Shown here: positions 36,290 to 45,373 of the stretch, in pieces | How positions within the stretch are numbered: position 1 is the first letter of the stretch | How the letters are laid out: every line of letters begins with the position of its first letter | Origin: Trichlorobacter ammonificans | GTDB taxonomy: Bacteria; Desulfobacterota; Desulfuromonadia; Geobacterales; Pseudopelobacteraceae | Assembly: GCF_933509905.1 (NCBI RefSeq) | Contig: NZ_OW150024.1 | Location: 1,166,001-1,230,000, forward strand | Direction: 5' to 3' | DNA length: 64,000 nt | The notes under the pieces: model-generated | What the model was told of the DNA's origin: nothing | The model's input: the letters and a program-made list of their open reading frames with translations, nothing else | The model's database searches: none | Made by a program: the position numbers and the translations under genes

Positions 36290-37308
36290 GGCAGGGTTCC
36301 TTTCGGCAACTGCATGGTGACGCAGTGCAGTGAGCCGTGCTGTCTGATCAGCACGCGACAGTCGATGCCGATGATCTCCCGTCCCGGAAAGGCCAGGGCG
36401 ATCATGGCCAGGGCCGCGCTGTCCGCCGGGTCGTCGTAGGTGGGGACCAGCACGGCACCGTTTACCACCAGGAAGTTGGCGTAGGTGGCCGGCAGCCGCT
36501 GTCCGTCGTCGTCGTAGCGGGGGGCGGGCCAGGGGAGCGGCAGCAGGCGGTAGGGGCGGCCCTCGGCGGTGCGCAGGGCGACCAGTTCCTGCTCCATCAA
36601 CTTCAGTTCGGCAAAATGTTCGTCCCGCGGGTCCGGGCAGGAAACGTAGGCAATGGTGTCGTCCGGGCAGAGGCGGGCCAGGGTGTCGATATGGGCGTCG
36701 GTGTCGTCTCCGGCCAGCCAGCCGTGCTCCAGCCAGAGCACACGCCGGGCTCCGAGCAACCCTGCCAAGGCTTCCTCGATATCCAGTCGGGTGAGCTGCG
36801 GGTTGCGGTTGGGAGAGAGCAGGCACTGGCTGGTGGTCAGGATGGTGCCCCGGCCGTCGCTTTCCACACTCCCGCCCTCCAGCACCAAGCCGATGGTGTT
36901 GAGGCGGGGAAGAAGAAAGTCGTTCTGCTTGAGCAGCCGGCTAACCTGATTGTCACGGTCTGCCGCGAATTTCAGCCCCCAGCCGTTGAAGCCGAAATCC
37001 AGCATCACCGGTGTGCCGTTGACCAGTACCGTCAGGGGGCCGAAGTCGCGGGTCCAGGTGTCGTTGGTGGGGAACCGGGCGACGGTGAACCGTGACGGCT
37101 CCACGCCGGCATCGGTAAGGATGGCGCCCACGGCATCGGCATCCGGGGTTACCACCAGCACCCGCTCAAAACGGCAGATGGCCCGGACCAGGGCGAGATA
37201 GCACTGTCCGACCTCTTCCAGAAGTTCGGTCCAGTCGGTTGCGGCATGGGGCCAGGCCAGCAGTATGCCGTCCTGCTCCTCCCATTCGGCGGGTAGTCGA
37301 ATCTGCAT
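36286..37308 (-). CDS. aguA: Agmatine deiminase
   Basis: 340 residues from ATG 37308; a TTG at 37329 is a poorer start because AAGGAG lies between the two. The enzyme converts agmatine to N-carbamoylputrescine and ammonia. Signatures: LPAEWEEQDGILLAWP at the start, NDTWTRDFGPL, EGGSVESDGRG, EHGWLAGDDTDAHIDTLAR, and the catalytic Cys about 12 residues from the end in GSLHCVTMQ. It is the first gene of aguA-aguB. The arginine decarboxylase that would supply agmatine is not in the window. Confidence 0.95.
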   Translation of the reverse strand: MQIRLPAEWEEQDGILLAWPHAATDWTELLEEVGQCYLALVRAICRFERVLVVTPDADAVGAILTDAGVEPSRFTVARFPTNDTWTRDFGPLTVLVNGTPVMLDFGFNGWGLKFAADRDNQVSRLLKQNDFLLPRLNTIGLVLEGGSVESDGRGTILTTSQCLLSPNRNPQLTRLDIEEALAGLLGARRVLWLEHGWLAGDDTDAHIDTLARLCPDDTIAYVSCPDPRDEHFAELKLMEQELVALRTAEGRPYRLLPLPWPAPRYDDDGQRLPATYANFLVVNGAVLVPTYDDPADSAALAMIALAFPGREIIGIDCRVLIRQHGSLHCVTMQLPKGTLP

Positions 37309-37342
37309 CGGTTCCGTATCTCCTTGCAAGGGTAGGGGCGTA

Positions 37343-37371
37343 AGTATAGAGACAAAGCATCACCGTCGCAA
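37343..37371 (-). promoter_or_regulatory. Putative sigma-70 promoter of aguA-aguB
   Basis: On the minus strand TTGCGA, a 17-base spacer and TATACT, giving a leader of roughly 28 bases before the aguA ATG. Confidence 0.62.
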
Positions 37372-37382
37372 GCGCTTTGCCC

Positions 37383-37411
37383 TTGCCAACGTCCCCGCTA
37401 TGGTTTAGGTT
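37383..37411 (+). promoter_or_regulatory. Putative promoter of ispE
   Basis: TTGCCA, a 17-base spacer and TAGGTT, about 37 bases upstream of the ispE start and divergent from the aguA promoter. Confidence 0.4.
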
Positions 37412-37448
37412 TCGAAACGATAGTATTCAGAGAAACGAGGAGTCTCCC

Positions 37449-38297
37449 ATGCTGCACAGCGTCACCCTGCAGGCCCCCGCCAAGGTCAACTACCGACTCG
37501 ACGTGGTGGGCAGGCGGCCCGACGGCTACCACGACCTGCGCATGATCATGCAGCAGGTCAACCTCTGTGATGAGATCACCATCAGCCGTTCCGTCACGCC
37601 CGGCATCCGGGTAAGCTGTGGCGCCGCCCATGTGCCCGACGGCGAAGAGAACATCGCCTGGAAGGCGGCCCGCGCCCTGCTGGAGCTGTCCGGAGCGGAT
37701 ACCGGCATTGAGGTGCATATTACCAAGCGTATTCCGGTTGCCGCCGGTCTGGGCGGCGGCAGCAGCGACTGCGCCACCGTGCTGCAGGGATTGAACGACT
37801 TGCTGGAGCTGGGGCTTTCCCGTGAGCGCCTGATGGAAATCGGCGTCAGGCTGGGTGCGGACGTTCCCTTTTTTCTCTTCGGGACGACCGCCCGTGCCGA
37901 GGGGATCGGTGAGCTCCTTACGCCGCTGGCGGCGATACCCTCGCTCTGGGTGGTGCTGGTGAACCCCAATGTGCCGGTTTCAACCGCCTGGGTGTACAGA
38001 AATTTGCAGTTGACACGGAAGGAACCTCTGGCTAAACTTCCTGACTCTTTTGATGATGTTGCCGCACTCTGTGCTGTTCTGTCCAACGACCTCGAGTCGG
38101 TAACCATCCCGGCTTTTCCCGTAATCGGCGAAATTAAGGAGCTCCTCCGTTCACTGGGGGCGGCGGCGGCCATGATGTCCGGCAGCGGTCCCACGGTGTT
38201 CGGCCTTTTTGTCGAGGAAGCCGCGGCGCGAGCGGCGGCCGACGCCATAGGGCACCAGCAGCCCGGCTGGTTTGCGGTAGCAGTCGAAACGCTCTGA
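37449..38297 (+). CDS. ispE: 4-diphosphocytidyl-2-C-methyl-D-erythritol kinase
   Basis: 282 residues from ATG 37449, with ACGAGGAG upstream. A GHMP-superfamily kinase of the MEP isoprenoid pathway: it phosphorylates the 2-hydroxyl of CDP-methylerythritol with ATP. Motifs: [22 protein letters not shown] at the N-terminus, the ATP loop [15 protein letters not shown] near residue 98, ADVPFFL, and the C-terminal [13 protein letters not shown]. It precedes tRNA-Gln and prs. Confidence 0.96.
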   Translation: MLHSVTLQAPAKVNYRLDVVGRRPDGYHDLRMIMQQVNLCDEITISRSVTPGIRVSCGAAHVPDGEENIAWKAARALLELSGADTGIEVHITKRIPVAAGLGGGSSDCATVLQGLNDLLELGLSRERLMEIGVRLGADVPFFLFGTTARAEGIGELLTPLAAIPSLWVVLVNPNVPVSTAWVYRNLQLTRKEPLAKLPDSFDDVAALCAVLSNDLESVTIPAFPVIGEIKELLRSLGAAAAMMSGSGPTVFGLFVEEAAARAAADAIGHQQPGWFAVAVETL

Positions 38298-38322
38298 GCG
38301 GAAGATGTTGATCGGCATCTAC

Positions 38323-38397
38323 AGGGGTGTCGCCAAGCGGTAAGGCACCGGATTTTGATTCCGGCATTCCTAGGTTCGAATCCTGGCACCCCTGCCA
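38323..38397 (+). tRNA. tRNA-Gln (UUG)
   Basis: 75 bases including an encoded CCA. The 7-pair acceptor stem is AGGGGTG with CACCCCT, the anticodon stem is CCGGA/TCCGG with loop TTTTGAT (anticodon TTG), and the T loop is GGTTCGAATCC. It lies between ispE and prs. Confidence 0.96.
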
Positions 38398-38436
38398 ATT
38401 TTATTCATGTATCGGTAGTTTCGAAAGGTCATTGTC

Positions 38437-39381
38437 ATGTACGACAAAATCAGGGTCTTTTCCGGCAACTCCAATCCTGCCCTGGCGCAGAGAATCTGCG
38501 AAGTGCTGGGAGTACCTCTGGGCAATGCCGGCGTCAAAACCTTTTCCGATGGCGAGGTAATGGTGGAGATCCGGGAGAACGTCCGGGGACGGGACGTCTA
38601 CTTGGTGCAGTCCACCTGCGCCCCTACCAACAACAACCTGATGGAGCTGCTGGTGATGATGGATGCCATGAAGCGCGCTTCCGCTGCCACCATCACCGCC
38701 GTCATCCCCTACTACGGCTATGCCCGCCAGGATCGGAAGGCGGCACCCCGTACGCCGATTTCCGCCAAGCTGGTGGCGGACCTGCTCACCACCGCCGGTG
38801 CCGACCGGGTGGTGACCATTGATCTGCACGCCGGCCAGATTCAGGGGTTTTTCGATATTCCGGTGGACAACCTCTATGCGGCGCCGGTGATGCTCTCCTA
38901 CCTGAAGGAGCGGTTTGCCGGGCAGAACGTGGTCATGGTCAGCCCCGACGCCGGCGGCGCCGAGCGGGCACGGGCTTTTGCCAAGCGTCTGGAGTGTCCG
39001 ATGGCGATGATCGACAAGCGGCGTACCGCTCCCAACGTTGCCGAGGTGATGCACCTGATCGGCGATGTCAAGGACAAGATCGCCATCATCCTTGACGACA
39101 TGATCGACACCGCCGGCACCCTGACCCAGGCTGCCGGAGCGCTCAAGCAGAACGGGGCGGCAGCCATTTTCGCCTGCGCCACCCACGGCGTGCTCTCCGG
39201 TCCGGCCATTGACCGGATCAACGGCTCGGTGATCGAGGAAGTCGTGCTGACGGATACGGTTCCGCTCGGCGACAAGGGCGCGCGCACCTCCAAGGTCAAG
39301 GTGCTGTCCGTCGCCTCGTTGCTGGCAGAGGCGATCAGGCGTATTCACGAAGACGAATCGGTCAGTTCGCTGTTCGATTGA
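38437..39381 (+). CDS. prs: Ribose-phosphate pyrophosphokinase
   Basis: 314 residues, class I PRPP synthetase. It makes 5-phosphoribosyl diphosphate from ribose 5-phosphate and ATP. Signatures: [36 protein letters not shown], the cation-binding [20 protein letters not shown], and the PRPP loop [13 protein letters not shown]. It follows tRNA-Gln and heads the tight prs-rplY-pth-ychF run. Confidence 0.97.
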   Translation: MYDKIRVFSGNSNPALAQRICEVLGVPLGNAGVKTFSDGEVMVEIRENVRGRDVYLVQSTCAPTNNNLMELLVMMDAMKRASAATITAVIPYYGYARQDRKAAPRTPISAKLVADLLTTAGADRVVTIDLHAGQIQGFFDIPVDNLYAAPVMLSYLKERFAGQNVVMVSPDAGGAERARAFAKRLECPMAMIDKRRTAPNVAEVMHLIGDVKDKIAIILDDMIDTAGTLTQAAGALKQNGAAAIFACATHGVLSGPAIDRINGSVIEEVVLTDTVPLGDKGARTSKVKVLSVASLLAEAIRRIHEDESVSSLFD

Positions 39382-39436
39382 CAGGAATCCATATTACAGC
39401 GGAGCCGCGTGCGGCCGACCGCGTCGGGAGGAAGCG

Positions 39437-40018
39437 ATGCAACAGACACAAATGACAGTGGAAATCCGTACCAGCACCGGCAAGGGAATCAGCCGTAAAC
39501 TGCGTGCAGCCGGCCGTATTCCCGGCGTTGTCTATGGACGCGGCATGGAGCCGGTAGCGGTCAGTATCGAACCCAAGGCCCTGGCAGCCGCCGTTGCCGG
39601 GGAAGGCGGCATGAACAACCTGATCACCCTGCAGTGCAACGGTGACCTGAATCAGGCGGTGGTGATCGTTGCCGACCTGCAGCGGGATCCCCTGAAGGGC
39701 ACTGCCGAGCACGTTGACCTGCACCGGGTGAACATGTCCGAGAAGGTGCGGGTGAACGTGCCGATTCTGCTGAAAGGAACGGCAGCCGGGGTTAAGGAGG
39801 GCGGTCTGCTGGACGTGGATACTCACACGCTGCATGTGGAATGTCTTCCGGGCCAGATTCCGGAGCATATTGAGGTCGATGTGACCAACCTCAAGATCGG
39901 CCAGACACTGCATGTGCAGGATCTTGTGCTGCCTGCCGGGGTTAAGTGCCTGGGCAATGCCACCAATCCGATTGTTGGCGTGCTGGGCAAGGCCAAGGAA
40001 GAGGCGGCAGCCGAGTAA
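39437..40018 (+). CDS. rplY: Large ribosomal subunit protein bL25 (Ctc form)
   Basis: 193 residues, the long CTC form with a C-terminal domain. The N-terminal 5S-rRNA-binding part has [20 protein letters not shown] and the middle has [19 protein letters not shown]. The C-terminal half ([21 protein letters not shown]) is the TL5/CTC beta domain. GGGAGGAAGCG precedes the ATG. It is followed by a 15-pair hairpin before pth. Confidence 0.95.
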   Translation: MQQTQMTVEIRTSTGKGISRKLRAAGRIPGVVYGRGMEPVAVSIEPKALAAAVAGEGGMNNLITLQCNGDLNQAVVIVADLQRDPLKGTAEHVDLHRVNMSEKVRVNVPILLKGTAAGVKEGGLLDVDTHTLHVECLPGQIPEHIEVDVTNLKIGQTLHVQDLVLPAGVKCLGNATNPIVGVLGKAKEEAAAE

Positions 40019-40028
40019 GGCTTCAGCA

Positions 40029-40063
40029 GCGGGCCGCAACGGTGCTGAACCGTTGCGGCCCGC
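40029..40063 (+). other. Perfect 15-pair hairpin between rplY and pth
   Basis: GCGGGCCGCAACGGT (40029-40043), loop GCTGA, then the exact complement 40049-40063. No T-tract follows, and it ends 15 bases before the pth ATG. It may be an mRNA processing or stability element, or a rho-dependent pause. Confidence 0.6.
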
Positions 40064-40078
40064 AAGCGTTCACCTGCC

Positions 40079-40660
40079 ATGGAAACACTTCTCATCGCAG
40101 GGCTGGGCAATCCCGGCCCCAAGTATCACTGGACCCGCCACAACGCGGGTTTTCTGTTTCTGGACCGGATTGCGGCCCTGGAAGGGATATCCCTTGCCCG
40201 CAAGCAATTCGGCGGCCTGACCGGTGTCTGGGAGCGCAAGGACAAGCGGCTGGTGCTGCTGCAACCCCAGACCTTCATGAACCTCTCCGGTCGCTCGGTG
40301 TTGCCGGCGCTGCAGTTCTACAAGCTGAAGCCCGAGCAGTTGATCGTGGTGCATGACGAGGTGGACCTGCCCCTGGGAACGGTCCGCCTGAAGCAGGGGG
40401 GGGGACACGGCGGCCACAACGGCCTGCGCTCCATCATGGAACTGCTGGGCAAGGGCGACTTCCTGCGGCTGCGGATCGGCATCGGCAAGCCGCAGTTCGG
40501 TGAGGTCAGCGATTACGTGCTGGGCACCTTTCCCCCTGCAGAGATGGAGATCGTGGCCCGTGTGCTGGACGGTGCTCTCGACATGCTGGAAACCGCCCTG
40601 GACGCAGGGGTGCCCAAGGCGATGAGCCTCTATAACAACAGGAACTACCGGGAAGGATAA
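40079..40660 (+). CDS. pth: Peptidyl-tRNA hydrolase
   Basis: 193 residues. It recycles peptidyl-tRNA released from stalled ribosomes. Motifs: LLIAGLGNPGPKYHWTRHNAGF containing the catalytic His (RHNAGF), PQTFMNLSGRSV, VHDEVDLPLGTVRLKQGGG, and GHNGLRSI. No clear ribosome-binding site precedes the ATG; instead a strong hairpin lies upstream. ychF follows 6 bases downstream. Confidence 0.96.
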   Translation: METLLIAGLGNPGPKYHWTRHNAGFLFLDRIAALEGISLARKQFGGLTGVWERKDKRLVLLQPQTFMNLSGRSVLPALQFYKLKPEQLIVVHDEVDLPLGTVRLKQGGGHGGHNGLRSIMELLGKGDFLRLRIGIGKPQFGEVSDYVLGTFPPAEMEIVARVLDGALDMLETALDAGVPKAMSLYNNRNYREG

Positions 40661-40666
40661 CGGATC

Positions 40667-41761
40667 ATGGGTTTCAACTGCGGCATCGTCGGCCTGCCCA
40701 ACGTGGGCAAGTCCACCATTTTCAACGCCATCACCTCCGCCGGGGCCGAGTCGGCCAACTATCCCTTCTGCACCATTGACCCCAATGTGGGGATCGTGCA
40801 GGTGCCGGATCCGCGCATCGATCAACTGGCAGGTATCGTTAATCCCCAGAAGTGTCAGTACACCACCATCGAGTTCGTCGATATCGCCGGTCTGGTGAAA
40901 GGGGCCAGCGCCGGTGAAGGGCTGGGGAACCAGTTTTTGGGACATATCCGCTCGGTGGATGCCGTGGTGCATGTGGTGCGCTGCTTCGACGACGCCAATG
41001 TGGTGCATGTGGCCGGCAAAGTTTCTCCTGCCGACGATATCGAGGTGATCAATACCGAACTGGCTCTGGCCGACCTGGATACCCTGGAGAAGAAAGTACT
41101 GCGTGCCGAGAAGCTGGCCCGCAGCGGCGACAAGAAGGCCAAGGAGGAAGTGACCTTCTACGAGCGGGTAAAGGGGCTGCTGGAACAGGGAAAAAAAGTG
41201 CGTGATTGCGCCGAGAACGAGGACGAGCGGCTCTGGCTGCGGGACCTGCATCTGCTCACCGCCAAGCCGGTACTCTACGTGGCCAACGTTGCCGAGGACG
41301 ACTTGGCCGGCAGTCACCCCTTTGTGGCCCAAGTGCGCGACATTGCCGCTGCCGAAGCTGCCGGTGTGGTGGTGATCTGCGGCAAGCTGGAATCGGAAAT
41401 CGCCGAGCTGGAAGGGGAGGAGAAGCAGGCATTCCTGCAGGAGATGGGACTTGAGGAGTCGGGACTGGACCGGCTGATCCGCGCCGGCTACGACCTGCTG
41501 GGGCTGATCACCTACTTTACCGCCGGGGTCAAGGAGGTGCGGGCTTGGACCATTACCAGGGGGACCAAGGCGCCCCAGGCGGCCGGCGTGATCCACTCCG
41601 ACTTTGAAAAAGGGTTCATCCGGGCCGAGGTGATCGGTTTCGACGACTACATCGCCTGCAGCGGCGAGGCCGGTGCGAAGGAAAAGGGTTTGATGCGGCT
41701 GGAGGGGAAGGAGTACGTCGTGAAGGACGGCGATGTGATGCACTTCCGGTTCAACGTGTAG
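40667..41761 (+). CDS. ychF: Redox-regulated ATPase YchF (Obg-like)
   Basis: 364 residues, full length. An OLA1/YchF P-loop NTPase that prefers ATP and associates with ribosomes. Motifs: [18 protein letters not shown] (G1), [20 protein letters not shown] (G3), and a C-terminal TGS-like domain ending [14 protein letters not shown] and [12 protein letters not shown]. It ends the prs-rplY-pth-ychF unit, with a terminator hairpin 22 bases after its stop. Confidence 0.97.
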   Translation: MGFNCGIVGLPNVGKSTIFNAITSAGAESANYPFCTIDPNVGIVQVPDPRIDQLAGIVNPQKCQYTTIEFVDIAGLVKGASAGEGLGNQFLGHIRSVDAVVHVVRCFDDANVVHVAGKVSPADDIEVINTELALADLDTLEKKVLRAEKLARSGDKKAKEEVTFYERVKGLLEQGKKVRDCAENEDERLWLRDLHLLTAKPVLYVANVAEDDLAGSHPFVAQVRDIAAAEAAGVVVICGKLESEIAELEGEEKQAFLQEMGLEESGLDRLIRAGYDLLGLITYFTAGVKEVRAWTITRGTKAPQAAGVIHSDFEKGFIRAEVIGFDDYIACSGEAGAKEKGLMRLEGKEYVVKDGDVMHFRFNV

Positions 41762-41782
41762 CCGTTTCAGGTGAAGACGCGT

Positions 41783-41811
41783 GGGGAGACGATCGTTCTC
41801 CCCATTGTTTT
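41783..41811 (+). terminator. Terminator after ychF
   Basis: GGGGAGA (41783-41789) pairs with TCTCCCC (41797-41803), followed by ATTGTTTT. Moderate stem with a short T-rich tail. Confidence 0.65.
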
Positions 41812-41842
41812 CAGGTGATTAAGGACAAGATCAATCTTTTTA

Positions 41843-41897
41843 TTGCAAACGAAAAATTCTGAGGTAGAGTGATAACGTTGATTGCATATCACGCAAT
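41843..41897 (+). promoter_or_regulatory. Putative rubrerythrin promoter and operator palindrome
   Basis: TTGCAA (41843), a 16-base spacer and TAGAGT (41865-41870). About 10 bases after the -10 lies the inverted repeat ATTGC-N7-GCAAT (41881-41897), placed to block transcription start, as for a peroxide or redox repressor. The repressor is not identified. Confidence 0.45.
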
Positions 41898-41912
41898 GCC
41901 GAGGAGGAAACG

Positions 41913-42491
41913 ATGGCAGCATCAGTCAAGGGGACCAAAACGGAAAAAAACCTGTTGAAATCCTTTGCCGGCGAGAGCCAGGCCCGTAATCGCTATACCT
42001 ATTTTGCCGCTGTGGCGAAAAAAGAGGGCTACGTCCAGATCGCCGATATCTTTGAAGAGACCGCCCACCAGGAGAAGGAGCATGCCAAGCGTTTCTTCAA
42101 GTTTCTGGAGGGGGGAGATCTGGAGATAACCGCCTGTTTTCCGGCGGGAAAAATCGGTACTACCGCGGAAAACCTGCTGGCCGCGGCCTGCGGCGAACAT
42201 GAGGAGCATACCGAGCTGTACCCGGCCTTTGCCGCAACCGCCAGGGAGGAGGGATTTGTTGAGATCGCTGCGGTCTGGAATGCCATCTCCGTGGCGGAGA
42301 AACAGCATGAGAAGCGGTACCGCGACCTGCTGGCCAACCTTGAGGCGGGCCGGGTCTTTGTCCGCGACCGGGTGGTGGTCTGGCGCTGCCGCAACTGCGG
42401 GTATCTGCACAGTAGCACCGACGCTCCCGAAATCTGCGCGGCCTGCGCCCATCCCAAGGCCCATTTCGAACTGCTGGCGGAAAACTGGTAG
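41913..42491 (+). CDS. Rubrerythrin
   Basis: 192 residues with GAGGAGGA upstream. The N-terminal four-helix diiron domain carries [15 protein letters not shown] and [14 protein letters not shown], with a second ExxH pair in [11 protein letters not shown]-type sequence ([12 protein letters not shown]). The C-terminal rubredoxin-like FeCys4 domain has [10 protein letters not shown] and [11 protein letters not shown]. It reduces hydrogen peroxide in the cytoplasm of anaerobes. It pairs functionally with the desulfoferrodoxin gene 68 bases downstream; both defend against oxygen damage. Confidence 0.94.
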   Translation: MAASVKGTKTEKNLLKSFAGESQARNRYTYFAAVAKKEGYVQIADIFEETAHQEKEHAKRFFKFLEGGDLEITACFPAGKIGTTAENLLAAACGEHEEHTELYPAFAATAREEGFVEIAAVWNAISVAEKQHEKRYRDLLANLEAGRVFVRDRVVVWRCRNCGYLHSSTDAPEICAACAHPKAHFELLAENW

Positions 42492-42559
42492 CTGAGACCT
42501 TCAGACCGTATCCCGGCACCATGGCCGGATACCCAATCATACCCAAGGAGGAACATCCC

Positions 42560-42940
42560 ATGCCGAAGCGTCTTGAAGTGTACAAGTGTCAACATTGCGG
42601 CAACATCATCGAAGTCATGGTCGGCGGCGGCGCCAGCATTGTCTGCTGCGGCGAGAACATGCAGCTCCAGACGGAAAACACGGTTGACGCCTCGAAAGAG
42701 AAGCATGTACCGGTGATCGAAAAGGGGAACGGCACCATCACGGTCAAGGTGGGGAGCGTTGCCCATCCGATGGAGGAGAAACATTACATCCAGTGGATCG
42801 AACTGATTGCCGACGGCAAGGTCTACCGCCAGTTCCTGGAGCCGGGACAGGCGCCGGAAGCCACCTTCTGCGTCACCGCACAGAACGTTACGGCCCGTGA
42901 GTACTGTAACCTTCACGGCCAGTGGAAATCCGAGGCCTAG
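42560..42940 (+). CDS. dfx: Desulfoferrodoxin (superoxide reductase, two-iron)
   Basis: 126 residues from ATG 42560, with AAGGAGG upstream. The N-terminal desulforedoxin-like FeCys4 centre has [12 protein letters not shown] and VCCGENMQ. The C-terminal superoxide-reducing centre has [22 protein letters not shown] and the Cys/His pair in [11 protein letters not shown]. It reduces superoxide to hydrogen peroxide, which rubrerythrin then removes. It is probably co-expressed with the rubrerythrin gene. Confidence 0.95.
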   Translation: MPKRLEVYKCQHCGNIIEVMVGGGASIVCCGENMQLQTENTVDASKEKHVPVIEKGNGTITVKVGSVAHPMEEKHYIQWIELIADGKVYRQFLEPGQAPEATFCVTAQNVTAREYCNLHGQWKSEA

Positions 42941-43086
42941 ACGAGCGTCATCTGTTTTCGTTCTGGGCACGTCAGATTCGTGCTGATTTAGTGCGACGTA
43001 CCTGACAGTTCGTCTCCGCATCAGCACTCATCTGCGGCACCCATGCTCGAAAAATCTAACGCTCTTCAACGAAATCATGTTGCAAA

Positions 43087-43117
43087 GGGGGCGTCCCGCG
43101 GGACGCCCCCTTTCTTT
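43087..43117 (+). terminator. Strong terminator after dfx
   Basis: A 24-base perfect palindrome (43087-43110) built from GGGGGCGTCCCG and its complement is followed by TTTCTTT. It lies only 35 bases before lptF, so lptF needs a promoter within that gap. The stretch 42941-43086 holds no gene. Confidence 0.88.
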
Positions 43118-43143
43118 ACACGCATCCCCACATCATGTATCAT
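43115..43143 (+). promoter_or_regulatory. Putative lptF promoter, possibly giving a leaderless mRNA
   Basis: TTTACA, a 17-base spacer and TATCAT. The predicted start site falls near 43150, 2 bases before the lptF ATG, and no ribosome site is present in the gap. Confidence 0.5.
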
Positions 43144-43151
43144 CCCGCACC

Positions 43152-44297
43152 ATGAGACACCGTATCATCAGCCGTTACCTGATCCGCGAGATCGCGGGCA
43201 TCTTTATTCTCGGCCTCGTCATATTCACGCTGGTGCTGCTGATGGGCCGCATGGTCAAGCTGATGGAAATGGTGGTGTCGCACGGCATGCCGTTCTCCGA
43301 GGTGGCACGACTGATCGCCCTGCTGCTTCCTTCCTTCCTGGTCCTGACCATTCCCATGGCCTTTCTGCTGGCGGTACTGCTGGCCTTTGGCCGACTGTCC
43401 AGCGACAACGAAATCACCGTGCTGAAAGCGGGGGGCTTGAGCCTGCATGCGCTGCTGCCGCCGGTGCTGATCGCCGCCGTTCTGGCGGCGGGGCTGACCC
43501 TTTTCGTCAGCCTGGTGGCGGTGCCGTGGGGCAACAGCGGTTTCAAGCGCATGACGGTGGAAATTGCCCGTACCTACGCCGCTACGGCGATCCAGGAGCG
43601 GATATTCCGGGACGATATTCCCGGCATCGTACTCTACGTCGATCATTTTGACGAAGCAACGCGACGGATGGAACGGGTCATGATCCAGGACGGTCGCAAT
43701 CCGGAGCGCCCCCTGACCATTTTTGCCCAAAACGGCGTCGTGGCGCCGGATGATGCCAGCGGTGACCTGCGCATCCTGTTGCGCTCGGGCAGTATCCATA
43801 CCTCTGGTTCCGGCGGGGACTACCGTCTGATCACCTTTGACGAGTATCACCTGAGTGCCGAGGTGGGCCGGAGAAGCGCACCCGCCCGCAGCGAGATCGA
43901 TATGGGAGTTGCCGAGCTGTACCGCTCGGCCCGGAATCCACAGCTGCCGTACCCGCTTCGGACCAGGATGCTGACCGAACTGCACAGCCGCTTTGCCTTT
44001 CCCTGCGCCGTCTTTGTTTTCGCCCTGCTGGCGCTCCCCCTGGGACTGCAGAACCGCCGCTCCGGCAAGACTTCCGGCTTCACGGTCAGCATCCTGATCC
44101 TGTTGCTTTACTACGTTTTGCTCACTTTTCTGCGTACCCTGGCGGAAAAAGGTGCTATTCCCCCCTTCGCGGCTGCCTGGCTGCCCAACCTGCTGTTCGG
44201 CGGTATCGGTTTCGCCCTGCTCCGGCTGGCTGCTGCGGAGCGAAATCTGCGGGATATCCTGACCGGCTGGGTGCCGGGGAAACGGAGGGGGGCCTGA
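43152..44297 (+). CDS. lptF: LPS export permease LptF
   Basis: 381 residues from ATG 43152; frames from 43077 run through a terminator and are rejected. Six-TM YjgP/YjgQ permease: N-terminal HRIISRYLIREIAGIF, a periplasmic beta-jellyroll (about residues 125-270) and C-terminal membrane helices (FPCAVFVFALLALPLGLQNRR). With LptG and the LptB ATPase it extracts lipopolysaccharide from the inner membrane. Its TGA overlaps the lptG ATG (TGATG). Confidence 0.9.
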   Translation: MRHRIISRYLIREIAGIFILGLVIFTLVLLMGRMVKLMEMVVSHGMPFSEVARLIALLLPSFLVLTIPMAFLLAVLLAFGRLSSDNEITVLKAGGLSLHALLPPVLIAAVLAAGLTLFVSLVAVPWGNSGFKRMTVEIARTYAATAIQERIFRDDIPGIVLYVDHFDEATRRMERVMIQDGRNPERPLTIFAQNGVVAPDDASGDLRILLRSGSIHTSGSGGDYRLITFDEYHLSAEVGRRSAPARSEIDMGVAELYRSARNPQLPYPLRTRMLTELHSRFAFPCAVFVFALLALPLGLQNRRSGKTSGFTVSILILLLYYVLLTFLRTLAEKGAIPPFAAAWLPNLLFGGIGFALLRLAAAERNLRDILTGWVPGKRRGA

Positions 44298-45373
44298 TGG
44301 GCATCGTCAGTCGGTACGTTGCACGTACCTGGTGCAGGCTCTTCGTAGTCTGCCAGGGAGGATTCCTGACGGTCTATCTGATTCTGGATTTCATGGAAAA
44401 GCTGGGACGCTTTCTGAAAGCCGGGGCCAGCTTCGGCCAGATCGGAACGTTCTTTCTGTTCAAAATTCCGGAAATGGTGGGACAGACCATGCCCTTTGCC
44501 GTGCTGATGGCGACCTTGCTGGCGCTGGGGCTGCTCTCCCGCAGCAGCGAGCTGACGGCACTGCGCAGTTGTGGCCGCTCCATCCCGCAGATCGTGATGC
44601 CGATCCTGCTTCTGGGGGCGGTCTGTAGTGGTTTCATGCTGTTCAACGCCGAGTTCGTCGTGCCGGATAGCTACCGTCGCATGGAGTATGTCGAGAAGGT
44701 GCTGATCCGCAAGCAGGGGATCAATACCTTCTTCCGGCTCAACAACATCTGGTTCCGTTCGGAGGAGCGCATACTCCAGGCCAGTGTTTTCGATCCCCAG
44801 GCCCGCATGCTGAAAGGGGTTACGGTTTGGGAGCTGTCGCCGGCGATGGAGCCGCTGCGGCGACTCGATGCTGAGCAGGCGGTGCCGGTGGCCGGGGGGT
44901 GGCGACTGGAGCGGGTGACCGACCGTACGTTTTCAAGCGGGGGAGCGGTACGGAAGCTGGCGGTCCTTGCACTTCCCCTTTCCCTCAAGGTGGATGATCT
45001 GCGGGTGCTGGACAACAACGCCGATAACCTAAGCTTCCGCCAGTTGCGCGAATATGCCCACAGTCTTGAAAAAGGAGGCTATGCGGCGGGGCGTTGGCTA
45101 ACCATGATGCACGCCAAGATCGCCGTGCCGTTCAGCGGTGTGGTAATGGTGCTGCTGGGAATCCCCTTTGCGCTCAGGACTGGGCGCTCCGGCGGCGTGG
45201 CCATGGGGGTGGGGGCCGGTGTCGCTATCGGTTTTGCCTATTTCATCATCAATGCCGCCATACAGTCCTATGGCCGCAGCGGCGTACTCCCCCCCGTGGT
45301 CGCCGCCTGGGGGGCCAACCTGATCTTCGTGCTGACCGGCATCTGGCTGTCCATGACGGTCAGGCAGCAGTAG
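44297..45373 (+). CDS. lptG: LPS export permease LptG
   Basis: 358 residues. YjgP/YjgQ-family permease with VSRYVARTWCRLF at the start, ILDFMEKLGRFL, the ELTALRSCGRS coupling-helix-like segment, a periplasmic jellyroll and the C-terminal helices (AWGANLIFVLTGIWLSMTV). It partners LptF in the LPS transport bridge. The 3' end overlaps the convergent hybrid-kinase gene by 14 bases. Confidence 0.9.
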   Translation: MGIVSRYVARTWCRLFVVCQGGFLTVYLILDFMEKLGRFLKAGASFGQIGTFFLFKIPEMVGQTMPFAVLMATLLALGLLSRSSELTALRSCGRSIPQIVMPILLLGAVCSGFMLFNAEFVVPDSYRRMEYVEKVLIRKQGINTFFRLNNIWFRSEERILQASVFDPQARMLKGVTVWELSPAMEPLRRLDAEQAVPVAGGWRLERVTDRTFSSGGAVRKLAVLALPLSLKVDDLRVLDNNADNLSFRQLREYAHSLEKGGYAAGRWLTMMHAKIAVPFSGVVMVLLGIPFALRTGRSGGVAMGVGAGVAIGFAYFIINAAIQSYGRSGVLPPVVAAWGANLIFVLTGIWLSMTVRQQ

